NCBI GenBank assembly: GCA_017545585.1
Contig: JAFWMK010000006.1
Location: 1-64,000 of the forward strand
Length of the DNA stretch: 64,000 bases
Direction of reading: 5' to 3'
DNA from: Candidatus Saccharimonadota bacterium
GTDB taxonomy: Bacteria; Patescibacteriota; Saccharimonadia; Saccharimonadales; Saccharimonadaceae
Part shown: positions 40,222 to 49,414 of the stretch, in pieces
Numbering within the stretch: the first letter of the stretch is position 1
Layout: each line of letters begins with the position of its first letter
Notes under the pieces: model-generated
The model's database searches: none
What the model was told of the DNA's origin: nothing
Seen by the model: the letters and a program-made list of their open reading frames with translations, nothing else
Translations under genes and position numbers: made by a program

Positions 40222-40280
40222 CAAGAGTTTTTTGCTTTAAGTTTTCCACATGGTGGAAAAGTCTTAATGCATGACTCTTG
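40222..40280. promoter_or_regulatory. Long imperfect palindrome touching the rpoBC -35 box
   Basis: CAAGAGT (40222-40228) pairs with ACTCTTG (40274-40280); inside lie GC-TTAAG/CTTAA-GC and TTTTCCAC/GTGGAAAA around loop ATG. In total about 22 paired positions. The right end overlaps the -35 hexamer, so it may be an operator or a DNA cruciform at the rpoBC promoter, or the end of an upstream transcript. Confidence 0.55.
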
Positions 40281-40306
40281 AATTTTTCTTAAAAGTGTGC
40301 TATACT
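40278..40306 (+). promoter_or_regulatory. rpoB promoter
   Basis: TTGAAT (40278-40283), 17-base spacer, TATACT (40301-40306) preceded by TGC. Transcription is expected to start near 40313. Confidence 0.85.
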
Positions 40307-40312
40307 GGTCTT

Positions 40313-40461
40313 AAGAAGTAGTGTGCTTTGCCCAGAAATCTTTAAGAGAAGTAGCGATTCTCTAGGGGGAGGCTAAGCAGTAATCTTCGGCGCTGAGACA
40401 GTCCGACTAGAGGAGTTGTGCTGTCAAAAAAGATACTAATAACACTAATAAAAGAGGTAAA
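40313..40461 (+). promoter_or_regulatory. Structured leader of rpoB-rpoC, about 150 nt
   Basis: Hairpin AGAGAA/TTCTCT (40345-40350, 40358-40363) sits inside a longer pairing GCTTTGCCC/GGGGGAGGC (40325-40333, 40365-40373; one mismatch). A second domain pairs GACAG with CTGTC (40397-40401, 40421-40425) with inner GACT/AGTT. AAAGAGGT precedes the ATG at 40462. In many bacteria rpoBC is controlled through rplJL upstream; those genes are not here, so this leader may carry that control. Confidence 0.6.
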
Positions 40462-43400
40462 ATGGCGACAAAACCAAGTCAAGACCGTGTCTTCTTTATG
40501 GAGGAAGATAAGGCGGTAGAAGTCCCAGATATGGCTATCCACCAGAAAAAGTCATGGGAAGATTTTATCGAAAACGGTCTACAAGAGGTTTTTGACGAGT
40601 TGAATCCGATTGACGATTACACTGGTCAAAAATTTTCGCTCCGTTTTAAAGAATATCGTTTTAAGGAGCCACAGGAGAGTGAGCAGGAGGCTAAGTACAA
40701 TTTAGCAACCTATGAAAAACCACTTTATGTGGTGGTGGAGCTTGAAAACAAGAAAACCAAGACTAAGAAAAAACAGGAAATTTATTTTGGTAATTATCCT
40801 TGCATGACCGATCGGGCAACTTTTGTGATCAATGGTACCGAGAGAGTGATTGTCTCACAGCTGATTCGTTCGGCTGGTGTTTTCTTTACAGCTGAAAATA
40901 TTGGCGTAAAAAATCTTTACGGTGCTAAGGTGATCCCAGGTCGTGGTGCGTGGCTTGAGTTTGAAACCACCGCAAATGGTGCGATCAACGTAAAAATCGA
41001 TCGTAGGCGGAAAATTCCAGTAACTACGTTCCTTAGAGCTCTTGGTATGAAAGAAAGTGAAATCAAAAAAGCTTTCTCTGGAGTTGATAATGGCGAAAAG
41101 AAATTTATCGAAGTTACGCTCGAAAAAGATCCAAGTTCGACTCAGGGCGAGGCACTACTTGAAGTTTACCGGAGAATTCGTCCGGGCGACCTTGCTACCG
41201 TTGAAAATGCTAAATCGATGATCGATCGAATGTTCTTTGATCCGAAACGGTATGACTATTCTAGAGTTGGCCGATTTAAGATAAACCGGAGACTCGGTTT
41301 CGATACACCAAACGAACCAGAATATCGTACACTTCAGATGAAGGATGTGGTGGCAATTATTTCTGAGATTATCCGTCTTAATAACACGCAGGAGCCGGCC
41401 GACGATATCGACTCTCTATCTAATCGTAGAGTAAAACTTGTTGGCGAATTGATGCAAAGACAATTTCGTCTCGGTATGCTTAGATTGCAACGCAATATTT
41501 TGGACAGAATGTCAATGGCAAATCCAGATGATGCAGCGCCGCTTCAACTGATCAATCCACGTCCGGTGGTGGCAGCCGTGAAGGAATTTTTCTCGACTTC
41601 ACAGCTTTCGCAGTTGATGGACGAGGTAAACCCATTCTCGGAGCTTGCTCACAAGCGCCGTCTATCCTCTATGGGTCCTGGCGGTTTGACTCGCGAACGT
41701 GCTGGATTTGACGTACGTGATGCTCATCCAACTCACTATGGTAGGATTTGTACGGTAGAAACTCCAGAAGGTGGCAACGTGGGTTTGGTGCTAAACCTTG
41801 CAACCTATGCTCGTATTAATGAATATGGCTTTATTGAAGCGCCGTACTTGGTGGTTAAGAATGGCAAAATCACTGATGAAGTAGTTTATATGGATGCTGC
41901 GACTGAGGATGACAAAATCATCGCTGATGCCTCTGTTAAACTAGATAAAAATGGCAAGTTTAAAGAAGACTGGGTATCTGCTCGGGTACATGGTAAGCCA
42001 GCTCAGGTGGAAGCTAAAAGGGTAACCCATGTAGATGCAGCGCACAAGGAAATTCTTGGCGTATCGGCTTCTCTAATTCCGTTTGTAGAGAAGAACCGGG
42101 TCGACCGTTCTCTCATGGCTTGTGCAATGCAGAAACAGGCAGTGCCACTACTTAGAACTGACAACCCGATTGTTGGTACTGGTATCGAAGGTGAAGTCGC
42201 TAAGAACACTTCACAGCTGATTATGGCTGAAGGTACTGGCGTGGTAGAAAAAGCCGACGGTGAATCCGTAGTGGTCAAATATGATAAGGGCGGCAAACAC
42301 GAATATAAGTTGACTCATTTTGAAAAGACTAATGACGATCGTTGTTACAACCAGCGCACAGTGGTAGCACGTGGTCAAAAAGTCAAAAAAGGTGATGCGC
42401 TGATTGAAGGTGCTTCTATCCATGATAAAGAGTTGGCTTTGGGACGCGATCTTTTGGTGGCATTTATGCCATGGCGTGGCTATAACATGGACGATGCGAT
42501 TGTGATTTCTAATCGTTTGGTAGAAGATGACGCACTTACTTCTATCAATATTAAAGATTTTGATGTGGAAGTCCGCGAAACTAAGCTTGGTCCAGAGCAA
42601 GTGACTCGAGATATTCCAAACGTATCCGAACATTCTCTACGTCATCTTGGCGAAGATGGTATTGTAACCATCGGTTCTGAAGTAAAAAATGGCGACATCT
42701 TGGTAGGTAAAATTACACCAAAGGGTGAAAGAGAGCTCTCTTCTGAGGAAAGATTGCTCCGTGCTATCTTTGGTGAAAAAGCCAATGATGTTCGCGATAC
42801 ATCCGTACGAATGAACGGTTCTTCCGTTGGTAAAGTAGTAGACGTACGTGTTTATGACGCCGAGACCTGTCGTGAACAGGGTCATGAACTTAAGGCTGGC
42901 GTAATCAAACAGATTAAGATTTATGTAGCCGAGATGCGCAAGATTGGCGTAGGCGATAAGCTTGCTGGTCGTCACGGTAACAAAGGCGTAGTATCTAGAG
43001 TTCTTCCGGTAGAAGATATGCCATTTATGGAAGATGGTACGCCGATTGATATCATTCTTTCGCCAATGGGCGTGCCTTCACGTATGAATTTGGGACAGCT
43101 CTTCGAAATTCACCTTGGTATGGCAGCGAGAGCGCTTGGATATAAAGTAGCAACTCCACCATTTAACGGTGTGCCAGACGAAGTGATTTCTGATGAGCTT
43201 GAAAAAGCAGGATTCCCTCGTGATGGCAAAGTACAACTTTATGATGGACTTACCGGCGAACCATTTGATGAAAGAACTTCTGTTGGTGTGATGCATATGC
43301 TTAAACTTCATCATATGGTGGAAGATAAGATTCACGCTCGTTCTACTGGTCCTTACACAATGGTGACTCAACAGCCACTTGGTGGTAAAGCTCAGAACGG

Positions 43401-43875
43401 TGGTCAGAGATTTGGGGAAATGGAGGTATGGGCACTTGAAGCTTATGGTGCTGCCACAACCCTTCAGGAAATGCTTACCATCAAGTCCGATGATGTTTAT
43501 GGACGTGCTAAGGCGTATGAAGCCATCATCAAGCATGAACCGATCGAAGGTCCAAAGCTTCCAGAAGGCTTTAACGTGCTGGTGAAAGAGCTTCAAGGCC
43601 TAGGGCTTAAGGTAGATTTGCTTGATCACGGTGAATCGGCTGACGCTGGTGATGTGATTGAGAAGACATCTCGTGAAATTGAAAAATCAAAAGACGATCA
43701 GTCGATTTATGATCAACATAAGAAAGATACCGAACCCGCATCGATCGACCTTGATGATAATGAGGCGGCGGCAATGATGGCAGAAGAAGGTATCGAAATA
43801 ACAGAGGGCGATGAAGACTTCGAGTCAGAAGAAGAACTGGAAGAAGGTACAGTCGACCTCGGAGAGGAGTTATAA
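40462..43875 (+). CDS. rpoB: DNA-directed RNA polymerase subunit beta
   Basis: 1137 residues. The rifampicin-pocket segment FFSTSQLSQLMDEVNPFSELAHKRRLSSMGPGGLTRERAG has the sensitive-type Asp, His and Ser. MPWRGYNMDDAIVISNRLV, KLAGRHGNKGVVSRVLPVEDMP and PLGGKAQNGGQRFGEMEVWALEAYGA are canonical. The C-terminus is a highly acidic tail of about 60 residues. rpoC starts 1 base after the stop. Confidence 0.97.
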   Translation: MATKPSQDRVFFMEEDKAVEVPDMAIHQKKSWEDFIENGLQEVFDELNPIDDYTGQKFSLRFKEYRFKEPQESEQEAKYNLATYEKPLYVVVELENKKTKTKKKQEIYFGNYPCMTDRATFVINGTERVIVSQLIRSAGVFFTAENIGVKNLYGAKVIPGRGAWLEFETTANGAINVKIDRRRKIPVTTFLRALGMKESEIKKAFSGVDNGEKKFIEVTLEKDPSSTQGEALLEVYRRIRPGDLATVENAKSMIDRMFFDPKRYDYSRVGRFKINRRLGFDTPNEPEYRTLQMKDVVAIISEIIRLNNTQEPADDIDSLSNRRVKLVGELMQRQFRLGMLRLQRNILDRMSMANPDDAAPLQLINPRPVVAAVKEFFSTSQLSQLMDEVNPFSELAHKRRLSSMGPGGLTRERAGFDVRDAHPTHYGRICTVETPEGGNVGLVLNLATYARINEYGFIEAPYLVVKNGKITDEVVYMDAATEDDKIIADASVKLDKNGKFKEDWVSARVHGKPAQVEAKRVTHVDAAHKEILGVSASLIPFVEKNRVDRSLMACAMQKQAVPLLRTDNPIVGTGIEGEVAKNTSQLIMAEGTGVVEKADGESVVVKYDKGGKHEYKLTHFEKTNDDRCYNQRTVVARGQKVKKGDALIEGASIHDKELALGRDLLVAFMPWRGYNMDDAIVISNRLVEDDALTSINIKDFDVEVRETKLGPEQVTRDIPNVSEHSLRHLGEDGIVTIGSEVKNGDILVGKITPKGERELSSEERLLRAIFGEKANDVRDTSVRMNGSSVGKVVDVRVYDAETCREQGHELKAGVIKQIKIYVAEMRKIGVGDKLAGRHGNKGVVSRVLPVEDMPFMEDGTPIDIILSPMGVPSRMNLGQLFEIHLGMAARALGYKVATPPFNGVPDEVISDELEKAGFPRDGKVQLYDGLTGEPFDERTSVGVMHMLKLHHMVEDKIHARSTGPYTMVTQQPLGGKAQNGGQRFGEMEVWALEAYGAATTLQEMLTIKSDDVYGRAKAYEAIIKHEPIEGPKLPEGFNVLVKELQGLGLKVDLLDHGESADAGDVIEKTSREIEKSKDDQSIYDQHKKDTEPASIDLDDNEAAAMMAEEGIEITEGDEDFESEEELEEGTVDLGEEL

Positions 43876-43876
43876 T

Positions 43877-46800
43877 ATGGCGTGGATGGACAACTACATT
43901 AGCGCATCCGATTTTGATTCGATCAGACTTAGCGTAGCCAGTAGAGATGATATCTTGAACTGGAGCTACGGCGAAGTAACAAAACCGGAGACTATTAATT
44001 ATCGTACCCAAAAACCAGAAAGAGATGGTCTCTTCTGTGAAAGAATTTTTGGGCCAACCAAAGACATTAATCCGCACGATTCCAAGCTTAAAGGCGTTCG
44101 TAGCCGTGAGGCGGCGGTAGATAAAGAGGGTAACCTTGTAACTAAGTCTATCACTCGTCGTGAGCGGATGGGACATATTGCATTGGCTGCCCCAGTAGCA
44201 CACATTTGGTTTATGAGGGGTGTACCTTCTGCTTTGTCGCTTTTGCTTGATATCACTGTAAAAAATATCGAAAAAGTAGTATATTTTGCGACTTATCTGA
44301 TTGTGGATGCAAAAGACGAAGAGATTCAGTCAGTGCTTGAGCAGTTAGAAGAGCAGACGATAGCGGCTAGAGAAGCAATTAAAATTCGTTATGCCGAAGC
44401 AGCCAAAGCAAAAGATGCTGATGTAAAAGTGCTTTCAGAGAAGCAAAACGAAGAGCTCGAAGAGTTAGAAAATGATTATACTACTAGGAAGAATTTGCTT
44501 GAATCATTCAAGAAAGGTGGTGTAATTGCAGAGGTTGATTATCGTAATCTTCCAGAAGAATATGAGGACCTTATTACCGTAGAGATGGGCGCAACCGCTG
44601 TTAAGAAGCTTCTAGACGAGATTGATCTTGATAAACTGATTGATGATCTTCATAAAGAAGCCGAGGAAGCCAAAGGTCAGAAAGAGAAAAAGATTCAAAA
44701 GCGTCTTAAAACTCTTGAGGGTATGCAGGCGGCTGGAATCAAGCCAGAAGATTTGGTACTCACGGTGGTACCAGTAATCCCTCCGGATCTTCGTCCGATG
44801 ATTGCACTTCCTGGTGGTCGGTTTGCAACATCTGATCTTAACGATCTTTATCGTCGGGTAATTAACCGTAATAATCGGCTAAAGAAATTGTTAGATTTGA
44901 ATGCGCCAGAAGTAATTTGTAGAAATGAAATGCGGATGCTTCAGGAGGCGGTAGACGCTTTGATTGATAATTCTGCAGCGCATGGCTCTCGCGGCGCTAG
45001 CTCAACTAATGGGCGACGTAAGCTTAAATCTTTGTCTGACCTTCTCAAGGGTAAACAAGGACGTTTCCGCCAAAACCTCTTAGGTAAGCGCGTGGATTAT
45101 TCTGGTCGTTCAGTGATTGTGGTAGGTCCAGAACTCAAACTCAACGAGTGCGGTCTTCCAAAACAGATGGCACTTGAACTCTTTAAGCCATTTGTGATTT
45201 CATGGTTGATTGGTCATGAACATGCCAATAATATTCGGGCAGCATCGAGGCTTATCGAAGCTAAAGAAACTGTGGTTTGGGATGCTCTCGATGAAGTAAT
45301 TGAAGGTAAATATGTGTTACTTAACCGGGCTCCATCGCTTCACCGTTTGTCGGTACAGGCTTTCCAACCAAGACTTATTGATGGTAAAGCGATTAAACTC
45401 CATCCTTTGGTAGCATCAGGCTTTAACGCAGATTATGATGGTGACCAGATGGCAGTGCATCTACCTCTATCTGAAGGTGCACAGCAAGAAGCTAAAGAGT
45501 TGATGACGGCTGAGAAAAACCTTTTGAAGCCGGCAGATGGTTCTCCAGTTCTCGCGATTTATCAGGATGTAGTGCTCGGTGCCTATTATTTGACTTACGA
45601 TAAACCTGGTACAGATACCGATAAACCAAAGGCCTTTTCGTCTGTTTATGAAGCGGAAATGGCTTACGAACAAGGTGTAATTGCCCTTCAGACTCCAATT
45701 CGGGTGTTTGCTAAGAAGGAAGTGAGAGATACTACTCTTGGTCGAGTGATCTTCAACGAGATTTTGCCAAAAGATTACCCTTACGATAATTCAGTTCAAA
45801 CCAAGAAACATTTATCTAAGGTAATGGCAAATATCTTCGACCTTTACGGTGCAGAAACTACTGTAAAAACTGCAGATGCGCTTAAGGATTTGGTGTTTGA
45901 ATACGAAACAATTGCTTCGATTTCTACCGCTAAAGATGATTATCCAACTTATGATGAAATCGATGACTTTATTGCTGAGGGTGATGCTAAGACAGCTATG
46001 ATTCAGCAAGATTTCAACGATGGCCTTACCACCGAGGAAGAACGATATCGTCTTACGATCGCCAACTGGCGTGATATCGATAGTAAAATTTCCGATTTCC
46101 TTTCGAGTAAATTAGCTGAGATGGATACCGATATTGCGGTAATGGTGAACTCCGGTGCTCGTGGTAATATTTCAAACATTAAGCTCGCTTCGGCAGAAAT
46201 TGGTATCATGGTGGATATCAACAACAACGAGATCGAGCTTCCAGTAAAGTCGTCCTACAAGAAGGGTCTAAATACCTTGGAATCCTTTATTGCGACTCGA
46301 GGTGCACGTCAGGGTCAGGTGTCTACAGCGCTTCGTACTGCAGACTCTGGTTATCTTACTCGTCGTCTTGTGGATGTATCTCAGGATGTATTTACAACTG
46401 ATGAAGAAGCAGAGGATCCAGGCTTTGTGGTTTACAAAAATGAAACTGAAGTTTCTGGTATTGAATTTTCTGCTAGAATCGCTGGTCGCTATACGGCAGA
46501 CGTAGTGCCGGGCTATCTTGAGGCAGATCAATTAATAACCAAAGAGGTAGCAGAGCAAATCGAAGCTGATGATAATATCCAATCGGTCAAGATTCAGTCC
46601 ATTCTTTCTACTACCGCAGTAAATGGCGTACCTCGTAAGGCCTATGGTGTGGATATGTCCACTAGGGAACTTGTAGCAGCCAACGAACCAGTAGGTGTGA
46701 TTGCTGCACAGTCACTTGGTGAACCTGGTACTCAGTTGACGCTTGATACCAAACACGGTTCTGGTGTGGCGGGTTCTGGTGCTATCGCTAGAGGTCTTCC

Positions 46801-47710
46801 TCGTGTTGAGGAGCTGCTTGAAGCGCGTACACCTAAAGGTCAGGCTTATATAACGCCGATTAGTGGTGTAGTAACCGTAAATGATGAAGGTAATCATTAT
46901 ATCGTACGGATAGATGCGCAATCTGGTCCAGTTGAGAAAATCGAACTTGACGGCAGAAAACCGGCAGTTAAAGATGGTGAATCTGTCAAAGCTGGCGCTA
47001 CATTGGTTAAGAAGAGCGGTGACAAGCCGGCTATTAAGGCCTCTGTTGCGGGTATCGTAGAGCTTGTAAAGGATGCGATTTTACTAGTAGCGGAAGATTC
47101 AGATAGTACAGAGATAAAAATTCCTGGTGATGCAGAAGTGATAGTAAAGACTGGTGACAAGCTAGAGGCTGGTGATAGATTGACCACTGGTTCTCTTAAC
47201 CTCCAGGATTTGATGCAATACAAGGGTATTGAGGAAACTGAGCGCTATATCATGAACGATGTATTGTCGGTCTATTCGGCGCAGGGTCATGAAATTTCGC
47301 CAAAGCACCTTGAGATCTTGGTTCGTCAAATGTTCTCTAAGGTAGAGATCAAAGAACCAGGCGATTCTAGATTTATCTCTGGTGAGATCGTATCAAAGGC
47401 TGATGCGATGGCCGAGAACGAAGCTCTAGAAGCTGAAGGCAAGACCCCGGCTACTTACGTAAACAAACTTCTAGGTATCACCAAGGTGTCTATCTACTCG
47501 GATTCATTCCTCTCTGCAGCATCCTTCCAGGATACCACTCGGGTGCTTATTGGTGCAGCGATCAGAGGTTCAGTTGATCATCTCCGTGGTCTAAAGGAGA
47601 ACGTGATTATTGGTCGCAAGATCCCTGTAGGTACAGGAGTAGCCCCAATTGAGGATTTTGAGATGCCTGATAGTAAAGTTCCTACCGAAGAGGACCTTGA
47701 AAATCTCTAA
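43877..47710 (+). CDS. rpoC: DNA-directed RNA polymerase subunit beta', lacking both zinc sites
   Basis: 1277 residues. The catalytic NADYDGDQMAVHLPLS, KGKQGRFRQNLLGKRVDYSGRSVIVVGP and the C-terminal VGVIAAQSLGEPGTQLTLDTKH are intact. After LFCERIFGPTKD the usual four-cysteine N-terminal zinc ribbon is replaced by INPHDSKLKGVRSREAAVDKEGN; the second zinc site near LxCETxxGVCAKCYG is replaced by STTAVNGVPRKAYG. I placed the start at MAWMDNYISASDF (43877), after a GGAGAGGAG site inside the end of rpoB. Confidence 0.96.
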   Translation: MAWMDNYISASDFDSIRLSVASRDDILNWSYGEVTKPETINYRTQKPERDGLFCERIFGPTKDINPHDSKLKGVRSREAAVDKEGNLVTKSITRRERMGHIALAAPVAHIWFMRGVPSALSLLLDITVKNIEKVVYFATYLIVDAKDEEIQSVLEQLEEQTIAAREAIKIRYAEAAKAKDADVKVLSEKQNEELEELENDYTTRKNLLESFKKGGVIAEVDYRNLPEEYEDLITVEMGATAVKKLLDEIDLDKLIDDLHKEAEEAKGQKEKKIQKRLKTLEGMQAAGIKPEDLVLTVVPVIPPDLRPMIALPGGRFATSDLNDLYRRVINRNNRLKKLLDLNAPEVICRNEMRMLQEAVDALIDNSAAHGSRGASSTNGRRKLKSLSDLLKGKQGRFRQNLLGKRVDYSGRSVIVVGPELKLNECGLPKQMALELFKPFVISWLIGHEHANNIRAASRLIEAKETVVWDALDEVIEGKYVLLNRAPSLHRLSVQAFQPRLIDGKAIKLHPLVASGFNADYDGDQMAVHLPLSEGAQQEAKELMTAEKNLLKPADGSPVLAIYQDVVLGAYYLTYDKPGTDTDKPKAFSSVYEAEMAYEQGVIALQTPIRVFAKKEVRDTTLGRVIFNEILPKDYPYDNSVQTKKHLSKVMANIFDLYGAETTVKTADALKDLVFEYETIASISTAKDDYPTYDEIDDFIAEGDAKTAMIQQDFNDGLTTEEERYRLTIANWRDIDSKISDFLSSKLAEMDTDIAVMVNSGARGNISNIKLASAEIGIMVDINNNEIELPVKSSYKKGLNTLESFIATRGARQGQVSTALRTADSGYLTRRLVDVSQDVFTTDEEAEDPGFVVYKNETEVSGIEFSARIAGRYTADVVPGYLEADQLITKEVAEQIEADDNIQSVKIQSILSTTAVNGVPRKAYGVDMSTRELVAANEPVGVIAAQSLGEPGTQLTLDTKHGSGVAGSGAIARGLPRVEELLEARTPKGQAYITPISGVVTVNDEGNHYIVRIDAQSGPVEKIELDGRKPAVKDGESVKAGATLVKKSGDKPAIKASVAGIVELVKDAILLVAEDSDSTEIKIPGDAEVIVKTGDKLEAGDRLTTGSLNLQDLMQYKGIEETERYIMNDVLSVYSAQGHEISPKHLEILVRQMFSKVEIKEPGDSRFISGEIVSKADAMAENEALEAEGKTPATYVNKLLGITKVSIYSDSFLSAASFQDTTRVLIGAAIRGSVDHLRGLKENVIIGRKIPVGTGVAPIEDFEMPDSKVPTEEDLENL

Positions 47711-47719
47711 AAAGTGTGA

Positions 47720-47725
47720 TATAAT
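47720..47725 (+). promoter_or_regulatory. -10 box of the L6 operon
   Basis: TGATATAAT, ten bases after the rpoC stop, gives a leader of about 25 nt with AAGGAAAG before the rplF ATG. The L6-L15 genes can therefore be transcribed apart from rpoBC. Confidence 0.7.
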
Positions 47726-47755
47726 AGTATTAATAATATTAAAATAAGGAAAGAT

Positions 47756-48292
47756 ATGAGTCGTATCGGAAAACAACCCATCGAAATTCCGGCGGGAGTG
47801 ACAATCACGGTCGGCGACAAAGAAATTACTGTCGCAGGCCCGAAGGGTCAGCTCATCGTTCCGGTTCAGCCTAATACTACTACTAAGGTAGAAGGCACTC
47901 AAGCTATCGTCACTAGATCTGACGACGAGCCAAAATCTCGAGCTTGGCATGGTTTACAGAGAGCACTTCTAAACAATGCTGTTGTTGGCGTGACCAAGGG
48001 TTACGAGAAAAAGCTAGAAGTAAACGGCGTAGGTTTTCGTCTATCTGGCGGTGGTCAGGAAATCGAAATGGCGCTTGGGTTTTCACACCCAGTAAAGTAC
48101 AAAGCTCCAGAAGGAGTGCAGCTTGCTACCAACAAAATGGAAATCACAGTTTCTGGGATTGACAAGCAAAAAGTTGGTCAGGTAGCTGCAGAAATCAGAG
48201 CTCTCAAGAAGCCAGAGCCATACAAGGGCAAAGGTATAAAGTACGTGGATGAAGTGATTATCCGCAAGGCTGGAAAGGCAGGTAAGAAATAA
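47756..48292 (+). CDS. rplF: Large-subunit ribosomal protein uL6
   Basis: SRIGKQPIEIPAGVTITVGDKEITVAGPKGQL opens it, and KPEPYKGKGIKYVDEVIIRKAGKAGKK closes it, both canonical. 178 residues. L6 supports the GTPase-associated region. In most bacteria it follows S8; here it follows rpoC. Confidence 0.96.
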   Translation: MSRIGKQPIEIPAGVTITVGDKEITVAGPKGQLIVPVQPNTTTKVEGTQAIVTRSDDEPKSRAWHGLQRALLNNAVVGVTKGYEKKLEVNGVGFRLSGGGQEIEMALGFSHPVKYKAPEGVQLATNKMEITVSGIDKQKVGQVAAEIRALKKPEPYKGKGIKYVDEVIIRKAGKAGKK

Positions 48293-48621
48293 TGGATAAG
48301 GTATTTAGAGCTAAGCGCACTCGCGCGAAGATTCATGGCACTAGTGATAGGCCAAGACTCGCTGTTCATTTTTCGAATTTACACATTACAGCGCAGATAA
48401 TCGATGATGATAAGAAAACTACCCTAGCTTATGCTACTACGGTAGGAGCCAAAATGACTGGCACCAAGACCGAAAAAGCAGCTCTTATTGGCGCAGATAT
48501 CGCTAAAAAAGCAAAAGCTGCTAAGGTTTCCAAAGTAGTGTTTGACAGAGGCTCAAAATTGTATGCTGGTCGGATGAATGCCCTGGCTGAAGCCGCCCGC
48601 AAGGAAGGACTAAAGTTCTAG
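48292..48621 (+). CDS. rplR: Large-subunit ribosomal protein uL18
   Basis: Binds 5S rRNA. RAKRTRAKIHGTSDRPRLAVHFSNLHITAQIIDDDKKTTLAYATT and VVFDRGSKLYAGRMNALAEAARKEGLKF are typical. 109 residues. It overlaps rplF by one base (TAATG). Confidence 0.95.
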   Translation: MDKVFRAKRTRAKIHGTSDRPRLAVHFSNLHITAQIIDDDKKTTLAYATTVGAKMTGTKTEKAALIGADIAKKAKAAKVSKVVFDRGSKLYAGRMNALAEAARKEGLKF

Positions 48622-48622
48622 T

Positions 48623-49414
48623 ATGGCAGAAGAAAATAAAGCTCCTAGAGTAATTAACAAATCTGGCACCCTTAAAATGGATGATAAGGTTGCCGCTACT
48701 AAACAGACTCGTGATATTTCTGGTAAGAAAATGGATCGCAGGAATCGTCGCGATAGAGTAAAAGCAGAAACTGGCCCAAAAGAGTTTGACGAAATTACAA
48801 TTGCAATTGATCGGGTTTCTCGTACTGTGGCTGGTGGCCGTAGAATGAGATTCAAAGCTCTTGTTGCGGTAGGTAATCACAAAAATAAAGTTGGTATTGG
48901 CGTAGCTAAAGGTAATGATGTGACTACCGCAGTCAACAAAGCTACTACTAAGGCTAAGAAATCAATGGTTACTTTTGAGATGAATGGTGAAACAATCTGC
49001 CACGAAACTCGAACTAAGGTAACTGGTGCGGATGTGCTTTTGAAGCCGGCTGCTCCTGGTACTGGTATTATCGCTGGTGGTACGGTACGTTCCATTATGG
49101 GTTTAACCGGGGTAAAGAATTTGATTTCCAAGTCCCTAGGTTCCACCAATAAAGTAAACATTGCTTATGCGGTAATGGAAGGACTTAAGGCTCAGGTACC
49201 TAGAAGCAAGTGGGTAGCTTACGATGGCAAGCCAGAACCAAAGAAAGTTGAAAAAAAGGAAGAGACCAAAAAAGTAGAAACTAAAGCTCCTGCTCGGAAG
49301 GTTGCCGCTAAGGAAGCTCCAGCTAAAAAGGCTCCAGCTAAAAAGGCTCCAGCTAAGAAAGCTCCAGCTAAAAAGGCTCCAGCTAAAAAAGCTGCTAAGA
49401 AGGAGGACAAGTAA
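48623..49414 (+). CDS. rpsE: Small-subunit ribosomal protein uS5 with repeat tail
   Basis: S5 affects decoding accuracy. The core ITIAIDRVSRTVAGGRRMRFKALVAVGNHKNKVGIGVAKGNDVTTAVNKA and KPAAPGTGIIAGGTVRSIMGLTGVKNLISKSLGS is clear. 263 residues versus about 165 usual: there is an N-terminal extension of about 50 and a C-terminal tail with several copies of AKKAP, encoded by 15-base tandem repeats near 49316-49390. Confidence 0.95.
   Translation: MAEENKAPRVINKSGTLKMDDKVAATKQTRDISGKKMDRRNRRDRVKAETGPKEFDEITIAIDRVSRTVAGGRRMRFKALVAVGNHKNKVGIGVAKGNDVTTAVNKATTKAKKSMVTFEMNGETICHETRTKVTGADVLLKPAAPGTGIIAGGTVRSIMGLTGVKNLISKSLGSTNKVNIAYAVMEGLKAQVPRSKWVAYDGKPEPKKVEKKEETKKVETKAPARKVAAKEAPAKKAPAKKAPAKKAPAKKAPAKKAAKKEDK

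Noticed and set aside
49316-49390. Tandem 15-base repeats in rpsE as a separate element
   Set aside because: They encode a Lys/Ala/Pro tail in frame, as in several ribosomal proteins here, and are best read as low-complexity coding sequence.
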